A stretch of 64,000 nt of DNA from JAJRXR01 sp041987545 (lineage in GTDB: Bacteria; Planctomycetota; Phycisphaerae; Phycisphaerales; UBA1924), in NCBI GenBank assembly GCA_041987545.1, contig JBHIWH010000003.1:310001-374000 (forward strand), given 5' to 3'. Shown piece by piece: positions 37,686 to 46,778 of the stretch (position 1 is the stretch's first letter; each line of letters starts with the position of its first letter). Under the pieces are notes generated by a model, which made no database searches, had not been told where the DNA came from, and worked only from the letters and a program-made list of their open reading frames with translations. A program made the position numbers and the translations under genes.

Positions 37686-37831
37686 CCGTCGGCGCTTCTC
37701 ATCGGTTCGATTTTTGCTATCAAGGAGCAAACAGACAACGATCACACTACGAACATGTGTGCGATTGGACCCCGGGCCGCCTCAGCCGCGTGGATCTGGG
37801 ACGTTCGGCGTGCCGACCCGGTTCGCGCGGC

Positions 37832-39919
37832 TCAGGAGCGGACCTCGGCGCCCAGCTCGCGGGTGGCGGCCGCCACCAGCGCCTCGACCTGCGGGTCCAC
37901 CTCCTCGTGCCGCAGCGTCCGCCCCGGGTCGCGGAAGCGGAGGCGGAGCGTGAGCGACTTCTTGCCCTCGCCGACCTGCTTGCCCCGGTACGTCCCGACG
38001 AACGAGCAGCCCTCCAGGCGTTCCAGGTCCGCGCCGCCCACGAGCGACTCCACGCTCGCCCAGGGCAGGGACTCGGGGACGACGAGCGACAGGTCGCGCT
38101 CGATGGGCGGGAAGGCGGGCAGCGCGTGCGCGCTGGCGCGGGGCGGGTAGGCGTCGAGCAGTGGGTCCAGGTCCAGCTCGCAGGCGAGCACGGGCAGGTC
38201 GATGCCCGCGTTGGATTGCGACTTGCCCGAGACGAGGCCGAGCGAGCCGACGTCGGCGCCGTCGATCGTGACGCGCGCGAACGCGTCGGCGTCCCAGCCG
38301 GGACACGCGGGCTTCGCGGGCTCGAGCGCGACGCGGGCCCCGGGGCCGAACGTCGCGCGGGCGATCGCCTCGACGGCGCCGCGGAGCTGGCGGACGCCGT
38401 CCTGCGTGTCCGACGCGGAGCGCTTGGCGCCCTGGCCCGGGACGTCGGCGAGCAGCGTGAGCGTGCGGCGCTCCCTCGACTCGCCGCCTTTCGTTTGCGC
38501 GAAGACGGCGGAGGTCTCGAACAGGCGGACTCCCCCGGGCGGGCTGGCCTGCGCGTCCTGGTTGGCGCGTCGGCAGGCGAGCAGGCTCGGGACGACGCTG
38601 GGGCGGAGGGTCGGCTCGGCCTTGCGGCGCTCGTCGTCCACCTCGACCAGCGCGAGGCCATCGCCCAGGAACTCCTTGGCCGCGTCGGGCGAGACAAAGC
38701 TGAACGTGACCGTCTCGTAGAAGCCCAGCCCGGTGAGCAGGCCGGCGACCTCGCGCATCGCCCGCTCGTCCTCCTGGGGCGGGGCGACGGCGGCCTGCAC
38801 GCGCTCGTGGATGGGCACCGCGTCCAGGCCCCGTGTCCGCGCGACCTCCTCGACCAGGTCCACCTCGCGGGTCAGGTCCAGGCGCCACGGCGGGATCGTG
38901 CAGGCCAGCTCGTCCCCGCCCTCCTGCTCGACGCCGATCTCCAGGGCCCGGAGCCGCTCGATCATGTCGCCCACCGGGATCGGGATCCCGATGAGCCGCT
39001 CGCACCGGCTGGGGCGGAGGGTGATGACGGTGTCCTCGGGCATCGGGGCGCCCTCGGCGAGCACACCCTCGCAGAGTATGCCGCCGGTCAGCTCGCAGAC
39101 GAGCGCGGCGGCGCGCCTCGCCGCGTCCTCGATCGTCCGCGGGTCCACGCCCCGCTCGAAGCGGTAGCCCGCGTCCGTGCGGACGCCCAGGCGGCGGGCG
39201 GTGGTGCGGATGGTGACCGGGTCCCAGGTCGCCATCTCGAAGACGACGTCGGTGGTGTTCTCGTCCACGTCCGAGTCGGCGCCGCCCATCACGCCCGCGA
39301 GCGACTGTGGTCGCGTCGCGTCGGCGACGACGAGGTCGGTCTTGACGAGCTTGCGGGGCTTGTCATCGAGGGTGGTCAGGGTCTCGCCGTCGCTCGCGTA
39401 GCGGATGACCAGCTTCGCCCCGTCGAGCTTGTTCAGGTCGAAGACGTGGCAGGGGTTGCCCAGCTCGAAGGTGATGAAGTTGGTCACGTCCACGACGTTG
39501 TTGATCGAGCGCTGGCCGACGCTCTCGAGGGCCCTCACGAGCCAGTCGGGGCTGGGGCCGACCTTGACGTTCTGGATCACGCGGGCGGTGAACAGGGGGC
39601 AGACGGCGGGCTCGCGGTTCTCGAGCGTGAAGACCTTCTCGACGGGCGGGCCCGCGGGGGGGTCGTTGACGGCCGGGGGCATCAGGTCGCGGGGCTTGGC
39701 CGCGACGCCCGAGGCGGCGATCTCGCGGGCGCAGCCGAGGTGGGAGAGCACGTCGCCGCGGTTGGAGGTGACCTCGACGTCGAGGCGGACGTCGCCGCCC
39801 TCCAGAGTCTCGCGGGCCTCGATGGGGAAGCCGGCGTGGGTGAGGGCCTCGTCGGCCTCGTCGGCGGTGACGTCGCCCGGGGCGAGGTACTTGTTCAGCC
39901 AGTGCAGCGAGATATCCAT
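37832..39919 (-). CDS. pheT: phenylalanyl-tRNA synthetase beta subunit, short form without EMAP domain
   Basis: 695 residues versus about 795 in E. coli. It pairs with PheS to charge tRNA-Phe. The start MDISLHWLNKYL is normal, but the text jumps from THAGFPIEARETLEGGDVRL to DVEVTSNRGDVLSHLG, which skips the tRNA-binding EMAP/OB domain (about 110 residues). The B5 (LRPSRCERLIGIPIPVGDMI), catalytic-like and ferredoxin-like anticodon-binding (C-terminal) domains are present. No pheS lies next to it. The ATG at 39919 has TATCCT 7 bases upstream and starts 36 bases from the divergent lipoprotein gene. Confidence 0.93.
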   Translation of the reverse strand: MDISLHWLNKYLAPGDVTADEADEALTHAGFPIEARETLEGGDVRLDVEVTSNRGDVLSHLGCAREIAASGVAAKPRDLMPPAVNDPPAGPPVEKVFTLENREPAVCPLFTARVIQNVKVGPSPDWLVRALESVGQRSINNVVDVTNFITFELGNPCHVFDLNKLDGAKLVIRYASDGETLTTLDDKPRKLVKTDLVVADATRPQSLAGVMGGADSDVDENTTDVVFEMATWDPVTIRTTARRLGVRTDAGYRFERGVDPRTIEDAARRAAALVCELTGGILCEGVLAEGAPMPEDTVITLRPSRCERLIGIPIPVGDMIERLRALEIGVEQEGGDELACTIPPWRLDLTREVDLVEEVARTRGLDAVPIHERVQAAVAPPQEDERAMREVAGLLTGLGFYETVTFSFVSPDAAKEFLGDGLALVEVDDERRKAEPTLRPSVVPSLLACRRANQDAQASPPGGVRLFETSAVFAQTKGGESRERRTLTLLADVPGQGAKRSASDTQDGVRQLRGAVEAIARATFGPGARVALEPAKPACPGWDADAFARVTIDGADVGSLGLVSGKSQSNAGIDLPVLACELDLDPLLDAYPPRASAHALPAFPPIERDLSLVVPESLPWASVESLVGGADLERLEGCSFVGTYRGKQVGEGKKSLTLRLRFRDPGRTLRHEEVDPQVEALVAAATRELGAEVRS

Positions 39920-39926
39920 GGGGGCA

Positions 39927-39932
39927 AGGATA
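39927..39932 (-). promoter_or_regulatory. -10-like TATCCT 7 bases before pheT
   Basis: TATCCT ends 7 bases before the pheT ATG. It is separated by 12 bases from the oppositely facing TAGGCT of the neighbouring gene. Confidence 0.4.
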
Positions 39933-39944
39933 GACGCCCCTGGA

Positions 39945-39950
39945 TAGGCT
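39945..39950 (+). promoter_or_regulatory. -10-like TAGGCT 5 bases before the lipoprotein gene
   Basis: TAGGCT ends 5 bases before the ATG at 39956, the same hexamer and spacing as at the DUF885 gene. Confidence 0.45.
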
Positions 39951-39955
39951 CTCGG

Positions 39956-40519
39956 ATGATGCGCACGCTCGCGACAGCCCGGGCAGCACTGGCCGCGGCG
40001 GGCCTGACGCTCGCCGGCCTCGCGGGCTGCGCCGCGTCGGTGCCCCGGGGAGCGACGATCGCGCCGGCTGACTTCTCGCTCGACGCGCTGGTGCTCGTGC
40101 CCGAGGGCTCCGAGCCATCGCCCTCGACGCCCCGGGCGAGGCGCCCGGCGCGGTACCAGCTCGAGCCCGACGGGTCGCTGCGGGCGGCGCTGGGCGTGGG
40201 CGTGGGGCCGGACACGATTCCCGCGCTGGCACGGCGGCTCACGCCCAGCGAGCGGGACGGGCTCTGGCGCCTGGCCCGCGACGCCGGGCTGCTCGGCCAG
40301 GACGTCCCGGGGCGGATCTCGTGGGGCGGGACCTGGGACCCGCCCCCGATCGGGGCGTCGGCGATCTTGTCGGTGACGCACGACGGCCACCGGGTGCACG
40401 TGGGGGCGCCCCTGGCCTTCGGCGGGGGCTCGCCCGAAGTCGAGGCGCTGCTCGACCGCCTGGCGGCGCTGGCGTGGGAGCCGGACGTGTCGTGGGCGTC
40501 GGCGCCGGCGGGCGACTGA
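39956..40519 (+). CDS. lipoprotein, unknown
   Basis: 187 residues. A signal peptide ends in LAGC (lipidated Cys about residue 24). The body (RRLTPSERDGLWRLARDAGL, then HDGHRVHVGAPLAFGGGS) looks globular but is not recognised. The ATG at 39956 is followed by a second ATG; the first is preferred from the promoter spacing. It is 44 bases upstream of the hscA-like gene and possibly cotranscribed. Confidence 0.65.
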   Translation: MMRTLATARAALAAAGLTLAGLAGCAASVPRGATIAPADFSLDALVLVPEGSEPSPSTPRARRPARYQLEPDGSLRAALGVGVGPDTIPALARRLTPSERDGLWRLARDAGLLGQDVPGRISWGGTWDPPPIGASAILSVTHDGHRVHVGAPLAFGGGSPEVEALLDRLAALAWEPDVSWASAPAGD

Positions 40520-40552
40520 GAAGCGGCAGAGGGGCTCGGGCGACGCGATCCC

Positions 40553-40558
40553 TATCGT
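40553..40558 (+). promoter_or_regulatory. -10-like TATCGT 5 bases before the hscA-like gene
   Basis: TATCGT ends 5 bases before the GTG at 40564. It supports that start against the longer open frame. Confidence 0.4.
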
Positions 40559-40563
40559 GGGGC

Positions 40564-42483
40564 GTGGGCGAGACAGGCGTCATCGTGGGGATCGACCTGG
40601 GGACGACCAACTCGCTGGTCGCGGTCTGCGACGAGCGGGGGCCGCGGGTGCTGGAGGGCGCCGACGGGGCGTCGATCGTGCCCAGCGTCGTCCGGTACGA
40701 GCGCGACGAGGGAGCGCCCGGGGGCGTGCGCACGGTCGTGGGCGCCGAGGCGAAGGACCGGGCGGTCGAGTTCCCGGAGCGGACCGTCGCGAGCGTCAAG
40801 CGGCTGATGGGCCGCTCGCTCGCGGACGTGGCGGGGGACGCGCCGTACCTGGGTTACCGCGTGGTCGAGGACGAGCACGCGCAGGTCCGGGTCGAGCTGC
40901 GCCTCGACGAGCACGCGCCGAGGGTCGTCTCTCCCCAGGAAGTCTCGGCGGTCATCCTCCGAGATCTCAAGGCCCGGGCGGAGCACGCATTGGGGCACGG
41001 CGTTCAGAAGGCGGTGGTGACCGTCCCGGCGTACTTCGACGATGCGCAGCGGCAGGCGACCAGGGACGCGGGCAGGCTCGCGGGGCTGGAGGTGGTCCGG
41101 ATCGTCAACGAGCCGACGGCCGCGGCGCTGGCGTACGGGCTCGGGCTGGGCGGCGCCGGGGCTGGGACGGTCGTGGTCTACGACCTGGGGGGCGGGACGT
41201 TTGACGTGTCGGTGCTGCGCCTGACCCCGGCCGAGGGGGAGGGGGGGACCTCGTTCTTCCAGGTGCTCTCGACGGCCGGGGACACGCGGCTGGGGGGCGA
41301 CGACGTCGATCACATGCTGGTGTCGCTGTTCGTGCGCGAGATCCGGGGGATGCTGGGCGCGGGCGGGGATGGGGGCGGGGCGGCGGATCTGTCGTCGTTC
41401 CCGCCGGCGACGCGCCGGGCGCTCAAGGCGTTCGCCGAGCAGGTCAAGTGCCGGCTCTCTGAAGAGGACTCGGCGAGCGTCGCCATCCAGGCCAATCAGG
41501 ACCGCGTGTACGAGCGCACGGTCACGCGCGAAGAACTGGAAGCCATGATCGCCCCCTGGGTCGAGCGGACGATGAGGGCCTGCGACCGGGCGGTGCGTGA
41601 CGCGGGCGACGCGGTCTCGGGCGGTGTGGACGCGGTGGTGATGGTGGGGGGCTCGACGCGGATCCCGCTGGTGCGGGCGCGCGCACGCGAGCGGTTCGGG
41701 GTCGAGCCGTACACGGCGCTCGATCCTGACCGGGTCGTGGCGCTGGGGGCCGCGGTGCAGGCGTCGATCCTGTCGGGTGAGACGAGGGGTCAACTGCTGC
41801 TGGACGTGATCCCGCTTTCCCTGGGGATCGAGACGGTGGGCGGGGCGATGGCGAAGCTGATCGTGCGGAACTCGACGGCGCCGGCGCGGGCGACGGAGAT
41901 GTTCTCGACGAGCGTGGACGGGCAGGTGTCGATCAAACTGAACGTGCTGCAGGGCGAGCGGGAGATGGCGGCGGACTGTCGGTCGCTGGGCGTGTTCGAG
42001 CTGTCGGGGATCCCGCCGATGCCGGCGGGCGTGCCGCAGGTCGAGGTGGAGTTCCTGGTCGATGCGAACGGCGTGCTCGCGGTGAGCGCGGTCGAGCGGC
42101 GGAGCGGGAAGCGGGCGGGCCTGCAGATCGTGCCCAACCACGGGCTGACGCGTGAGGAGGTCGAGCGGATCGAGGCCGAGAGCTTCGAGCACGCGCGGGA
42201 GGACATGGCCCGGCACCGGGTCGTGGACCTGATCGCCAACTCGAGGCTGGACGTCAAGTGGATCGGGGAGCGGCTCGAGCGGCACGGGGGCGAGCTGGAG
42301 CCGGCGTACCGCGACGAACTGCGCGCGCGGCTGGAGACGCTGGGCGGCATGATCGCGGCCGGCGAGGCGGACTGGCGGTCGGTGGACCCGGGCGAGTTCC
42401 AAAGGGCCAAGCAGGGATTGGACGAGGCGAGCGTGCGGCTGCAGGAGGTCGCGATCGCGGCGTCGCTGCGCGAGGACGCCTAG
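40564..42483 (+). CDS. hscA: Hsp70 chaperone of the HscA type
   Basis: 639 residues. The ATPase domain starts GIDLGTTNSLVAV (residues 9-21), with VYDLGGGTFDVSVL and VVMVGGSTRIPLV further on. The substrate-binding half reads DVIPLSLGIETVGG, then GEREMAADCRSLGVFELSGI and PPMPAG, wording diagnostic of HscA rather than DnaK, and there is no DnaK-type acidic Gly-rich tail. HscA helps transfer Fe-S clusters from IscU. No iscU, hscB or fdx gene is nearby. The GTG start matches the domain start and the promoter. Confidence 0.88.
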   Translation: MGETGVIVGIDLGTTNSLVAVCDERGPRVLEGADGASIVPSVVRYERDEGAPGGVRTVVGAEAKDRAVEFPERTVASVKRLMGRSLADVAGDAPYLGYRVVEDEHAQVRVELRLDEHAPRVVSPQEVSAVILRDLKARAEHALGHGVQKAVVTVPAYFDDAQRQATRDAGRLAGLEVVRIVNEPTAAALAYGLGLGGAGAGTVVVYDLGGGTFDVSVLRLTPAEGEGGTSFFQVLSTAGDTRLGGDDVDHMLVSLFVREIRGMLGAGGDGGGAADLSSFPPATRRALKAFAEQVKCRLSEEDSASVAIQANQDRVYERTVTREELEAMIAPWVERTMRACDRAVRDAGDAVSGGVDAVVMVGGSTRIPLVRARARERFGVEPYTALDPDRVVALGAAVQASILSGETRGQLLLDVIPLSLGIETVGGAMAKLIVRNSTAPARATEMFSTSVDGQVSIKLNVLQGEREMAADCRSLGVFELSGIPPMPAGVPQVEVEFLVDANGVLAVSAVERRSGKRAGLQIVPNHGLTREEVERIEAESFEHAREDMARHRVVDLIANSRLDVKWIGERLERHGGELEPAYRDELRARLETLGGMIAAGEADWRSVDPGEFQRAKQGLDEASVRLQEVAIAASLREDA

Positions 42484-42620
42484 CGGGCGCGACCGTCTGT
42501 GCGGGTCCGTCCGGCTGTGACGGCGGGGCGGGGGTCTGTCCGGGGCGATCGAGAAACGCGACGGCGCCGGGGCGCCCGGGCGTCCGATCTGCCCTCCGGG
42601 ATCGATTCCCGGAGGTCGCG

Positions 42621-45600
42621 ATGCGCAACGAGCCGAGTCGGGTGCGGGGTCTGGTGGTCGCGGGCGCGCTGGCGGCGGCCTCGGCGCCGGCGTGGGGGCA
42701 GGCGACGTACTACGTCCGCACGACGGGCAACAACGGCGCCTCGGGCACGAGCCCGGGCCAGGCGTGGGCGACGGTCGCGTACGCGGTGGATCAGGTGTCG
42801 GCGGGGGACACGATCTACGTCGGCGCCGGGACGTACAACGAGGAGGTCACGCCCTCGGGCGACGGGACAAGCGACGACCCGATCGTGGTCATCGCCGACA
42901 CGGGTGGCGCGCAGACTGGCGACGCGGGGGCGGTGACGCTGAGCCGATCGGGGCGGGTGATCCGCATCGACAACGACGACTACTGGACGTTCCGCGGGTT
43001 CACGATCACGGCGACGACCAGCTCGGGCGACTGCGTTGACATCGACTCGAGCGACGGGATCCGGTTCGAGGGGTGCACCATCTCGGGCGCCGACGACATC
43101 TTCGACATCAGCAACTCGACGGTCACGATCTCGGGGTGCGTGATCGACGACGCGCCGGACGACGGGATCGACGCGGCCGGCGGCTCGTCCAATACGTTGA
43201 CGGTCATCTCGACGACGTTCACAAACATCGGCGACAACGCGATCAGCGTGGAGTCTGGCATGGGCTTCCTGATCGACTCGTGCCGCATCCTGGACGGCGA
43301 CGACGGGATCGTGGTCAATAACGCGGACGGCACGATCGTGAACACGCTGATCGCCGACGGCAACATGGACGACGGCATCACGGTGGCCAACAGCTCGTCG
43401 GACGTGTTCGTGATCAACTGCACGATCTGGGGCGTGGACGGCGACGGGATCGACGCCGAGGACGGGGACACGACCGTCCGCAACACGATCTTCTCCGACA
43501 TCGGCGACAACTGCATGGAGGGGGACAGCTCGGAGTTCGACGCGGACACGAACCTGTTCTACCAGTACGGGGGCTCGCGGACCTCAGGGTTCAACTCGTC
43601 CAACGAGTACACATTCGACCCGGAGTTCGCCGACGAGGGCGGGGGCGACTTCTCGATCCTCTCGACCTCTGGCGCGGTCGATCTCGGGCTGGACATGTCC
43701 TCGTACACGAGCCAGGACATCGTGGGGACGTCGCGCCCGACCGGCTCGGCGTTCGACCTGGGCGCGTACGAGTACACGGACGCGGTGATCTTCGCGTCCG
43801 TGCCGTACATCGAGGACTTCGAGTCCGGCGCCGACGCGGAGTGGTCGGACCGGACGACGACGACCCTCTCGGCGCTCACCCAGTACCTGGGGCGGTACAG
43901 CGAGCAGGACTCGACCACGCTGCACGTGGACGGGATGACGGCGGGCGAGACGTACTACCTGTTCTTCGACCTGTACGTCCTGGACAACTGGGAGGGCTCG
44001 GGCTCGAGCCAGGACGATCTCGCCATCTCGATCGACGGGCTGGCGGTCTTCGATTACACCTTCGACAACGCGACCGGCTCGCAGACCTACCCGGGCACGC
44101 CCGAGCAGAGCGGGACGAACATCGGGTACGACTCGCACGTGGACTCGACGTACAGCCGGATCTACCTCTCGTTCGTCGCCGACGACGGGACGGCGGTGAT
44201 CCGTTTCGAGTCGGACATGACCGCCGACATCAACAACGAGTCGTGGGGCCTCGATGACGTGATGGTGCTGCACGAGGACGACGCGCAGGCGTATCTGCCG
44301 ATCTTCACGAACGTGTCGTCCGCGTCCGGGTTCGACGTGTACAACTCGGCGCAGATGCAGCGGGCCTCGGGGCTGCACTGGGGGGACCTGGACGGCGACG
44401 GGGACATGGACGCGGTGATCACGGGCGAGTCGAGCCGCGTGATGCGGTTCGACGCGAACGCGGAGACGTTCGCGGCCGCGACCATCGGGGGCGGCGGTCT
44501 GTGGCGGGGTGGGGCGCTGCTGGACGCCGAGGGCGACGGTGATCTTGATTTCTGGGCCGGGTGCGACAACTCGTACTACGCCGAGGGCCTGTACACGAAC
44601 ACGTGGCCCGGGGCGTTCTCGTACGCGGGTGGCTCGGGCGTGACCTCGCCCTCGAACAACGAGGGCGTGGCCGCGGCGGACATGGACAACGACGGGTGGA
44701 CGGACCTGGTCATGTTCTCCGAGAACGGGAACTGGGTGCTGACCAACACCCGCGAGGACCCGCCCCGGTTCGAGGCGAGCGACGACCCGGCGTGGGGGCT
44801 CAACCCGGGCGGCACGGTCGGCAACGGCGCGTTCGTCTCCTCGGGCGACGTGAACAACGACGGGTACACGGACTTCTTCTACCACTACAACAAGGGCGTG
44901 CTCCTGCTCTCGGACGGGGACGGCGCCTGGGCCCGGGCGACGCCCGCGCCGGTCGCCGACACCGGGAACGACGAGAAGACCGGCTCTGCCTGGGGCGACT
45001 ACGACAACGACGGAGATCTCGACCTGTACATCCCCGTCTACGACGGGGGCGGGCGCCTGTACCGCAACGACGGGGGCGTGTTCGTGAACGTCGCGGCCTC
45101 GGCCGGGATCACGGACTCGGTCCAGCAGAACTCGGCCGCCTGGGGCGACTTCGACAACGACTGGGACCTGGACCTGATCATCGCGACGGGCGACGGCGAG
45201 CCCCTGCACCTGTACGAGAACCAGGGCGACGGCACGTTCCAGCTCGTGGACAAGGGCGCGGGCGTCGGGGGCGAGGCGATGGACGTCTGCTTCGTCGACT
45301 ACGACTCGGACGGGGACCTGGACATCGCCGTCACCCGCGAGGACGACACGAACATCCTGCTCCGCAACGACACGGACGACGCGGCGTATCTGAAGGTCCG
45401 GGTGCTGCGGACCGTGGGCGGGGCGGACATCGAGCAGGCGGGCGTCCGCGTCGAGCTGTGGGACCAGGCGATGACGTCGGTGATGGCGAGGCGGGACATC
45501 GGCGTCGCCCGCGGCATGGGCGGGTCCGAGCCGGTGTGGGCGCACTTCGGCGGCGTGGACCCCGGGCTGACGTACAACGTCAGGGTCGTCTGGCCCGGCG

Positions 45601-45749
45601 GGGACGAGACGGTGCAGGAGGTGATGCCGGGCGCGGTCTCGACGACGTTCGGCGCGGTCACCGTGCCGCAGATGCTCACGATCACTGGCAAGACCGGATC
45701 GCTCCGCGTGACGCGGTGGCGCGAGGTCAAGGCGGTCTCGGACGACTGA
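42621..45749 (+). CDS. large secreted protein: parallel beta-helix, FG-GAP/VCBS repeats, ASPIC/UnbV domain
   Basis: 1042 residues. Signal peptide 1-26 (cleavage after PAWG). Residues about 60-360 are a right-handed parallel beta-helix with Asp/Gly-rich turns (GDTIYVGAGTYNEEV; SDGIRFEGCTISG). A jelly-roll-like region (about 395-555, YIEDFESG) follows. Seven Ca-binding FG-GAP/VCBS repeats lie at about 585-900 (GDLDGDGDMDAV, GDYDNDGDLDLY, VDYDSDGDLDIA). The end is an ASPIC/UnbV-like domain (HFGGVDPGLTYNVRVVWPGG). Likely binds or processes an extracellular polymer. GGAGG lies 5 bases before the ATG. Confidence 0.85.
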   Translation: MRNEPSRVRGLVVAGALAAASAPAWGQATYYVRTTGNNGASGTSPGQAWATVAYAVDQVSAGDTIYVGAGTYNEEVTPSGDGTSDDPIVVIADTGGAQTGDAGAVTLSRSGRVIRIDNDDYWTFRGFTITATTSSGDCVDIDSSDGIRFEGCTISGADDIFDISNSTVTISGCVIDDAPDDGIDAAGGSSNTLTVISTTFTNIGDNAISVESGMGFLIDSCRILDGDDGIVVNNADGTIVNTLIADGNMDDGITVANSSSDVFVINCTIWGVDGDGIDAEDGDTTVRNTIFSDIGDNCMEGDSSEFDADTNLFYQYGGSRTSGFNSSNEYTFDPEFADEGGGDFSILSTSGAVDLGLDMSSYTSQDIVGTSRPTGSAFDLGAYEYTDAVIFASVPYIEDFESGADAEWSDRTTTTLSALTQYLGRYSEQDSTTLHVDGMTAGETYYLFFDLYVLDNWEGSGSSQDDLAISIDGLAVFDYTFDNATGSQTYPGTPEQSGTNIGYDSHVDSTYSRIYLSFVADDGTAVIRFESDMTADINNESWGLDDVMVLHEDDAQAYLPIFTNVSSASGFDVYNSAQMQRASGLHWGDLDGDGDMDAVITGESSRVMRFDANAETFAAATIGGGGLWRGGALLDAEGDGDLDFWAGCDNSYYAEGLYTNTWPGAFSYAGGSGVTSPSNNEGVAAADMDNDGWTDLVMFSENGNWVLTNTREDPPRFEASDDPAWGLNPGGTVGNGAFVSSGDVNNDGYTDFFYHYNKGVLLLSDGDGAWARATPAPVADTGNDEKTGSAWGDYDNDGDLDLYIPVYDGGGRLYRNDGGVFVNVAASAGITDSVQQNSAAWGDFDNDWDLDLIIATGDGEPLHLYENQGDGTFQLVDKGAGVGGEAMDVCFVDYDSDGDLDIAVTREDDTNILLRNDTDDAAYLKVRVLRTVGGADIEQAGVRVELWDQAMTSVMARRDIGVARGMGGSEPVWAHFGGVDPGLTYNVRVVWPGGDETVQEVMPGAVSTTFGAVTVPQMLTITGKTGSLRVTRWREVKAVSDD

Positions 45750-45776
45750 TCCGTCGGGTCGGCGGCGGGCCGGACG

Positions 45777-45782
45777 TATACT
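45777..45782 (+). promoter_or_regulatory. -10 element TATACT 6 bases before the phosphatase-cytochrome gene
   Basis: TATACT, five of six matches to the consensus, ends 6 bases before the ATG at 45789. No Shine-Dalgarno sequence is present. Confidence 0.55.
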
Positions 45783-45788
45783 CGGCCG

Positions 45789-46703
45789 ATGCGCCCCGTG
45801 CTGGCTGTGCTGATGTGCGCCGTGCTCGTCGCGGCGTCGTGCGACTCGGCGCCGCGATCGGTCCCCGTCGTGTCGTCGCGGTCGTCGGCGGGCGCCGCCC
45901 TGCCCGAGGGCGTGCACGAGGTGGCGCCCGGCGTGTACTCGGGCCCGATGCCCGAGGACGCGGGCGGGTTCGAGGCGCTGGCGGCGCTGGGCGTGCGGTC
46001 GGTGATCTCGGTTGACGGCGCCCGCCCTGGGATCGAGGGGGCGGCCTCGTGCGACATGTCGTACTCGCACGTGCCGATCCGGTACTCGGGGATTGAAGAG
46101 GGCGAGCTGGACCAGATCGCCAGGGCCTTGCGGGACGTCGAGCGGCCCGTGTACGTGCACTGCCACCACGGCAAGCACCGGGGGCCGGCGGCGGCCGCCG
46201 CGGGGCTGATCGCGCTGGGCGAGATCGACAACGGCCAGGGGCTGGCGCTGCTCGAGACCGCCGGCACGAGCCCCTCGTACCCGGGGCTGTGGGAGGCGGT
46301 GCGCGGGGGTCGTCGGCTGGAGTCGGCCGAGCTCGACGCGGCGCCGGTCGCGCCCCCGGTGGCCCGTGTGTCCGATTTCGTCGCGGGGATGAGCGTGGTG
46401 GACCACGCGTGGGACAACCTGAGGCTGTGCCGCGACTCGGGGTGGGCGGCGCCGACGGACCACCCGGACCTGGTCCCGGCCTCCGAGGCGGGGATCCTGG
46501 CCGACGCGCTGCGTGACTCGATGGGGGATCCTTCGATCGCGGACAAGCCGTCGGACTTCCACGCGTGGATGCGCGAGTCGCACGCGGCGGCGTCGGAACT
46601 TGAGCGGCTGATCGTCGCGGGGGCGCCGCGGGCGCGCGTGGACGCGGGTTTCGAGGAACTGGCCGCCACGTGCAAGGCCTGCCACTCGAAGTACCGGAAC
46701 TGA
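45789..46703 (+). CDS. lipoprotein fusing a tyrosine-phosphatase-type domain to a cytochrome c'-like domain
   Basis: 304 residues. Signal peptide with lipobox VAASC (C18). Residues about 40-175 resemble a dual-specificity phosphatase: VHCHHGKHRGPAA carries the HC(X5)R signature, H124, C125 to R131. Residues about 190-304 are helical and end in ATCKACHSKYRN, a heme c motif CxxCH (C295, C298, H299) at the very C-terminus as in cytochrome c'. One protein thus carries both sites outside the membrane. The combination is not one I know. The general acid and the exact substrate cannot be identified; a degenerate phosphatase is possible. Confidence 0.75.
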   Translation: MRPVLAVLMCAVLVAASCDSAPRSVPVVSSRSSAGAALPEGVHEVAPGVYSGPMPEDAGGFEALAALGVRSVISVDGARPGIEGAASCDMSYSHVPIRYSGIEEGELDQIARALRDVERPVYVHCHHGKHRGPAAAAAGLIALGEIDNGQGLALLETAGTSPSYPGLWEAVRGGRRLESAELDAAPVAPPVARVSDFVAGMSVVDHAWDNLRLCRDSGWAAPTDHPDLVPASEAGILADALRDSMGDPSIADKPSDFHAWMRESHAAASELERLIVAGAPRARVDAGFEELAATCKACHSKYRN

Positions 46704-46766
46704 GCGACGCGATCTGACGCGGGCGGCCCGACGCGCGGGGCAATTGCGTGGGGCGGGGGCGCCGGG

Positions 46767-46772
46767 TAGCGT
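46767..46772 (+). promoter_or_regulatory. -10-like TAGCGT 6 bases before the GYF_2 gene
   Basis: TAGCGT ends 6 bases before the ATG at 46779, with no ribosome-binding site between. Confidence 0.4.
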
Positions 46773-46778
46773 GCGTCC

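Noticed and set aside
37680..37723. TTGATA (37718-37723) as -35 of the TAGAAT -10 before ilvE
   Set aside because: The spacer is 32 bases, far from the 16-18 needed.
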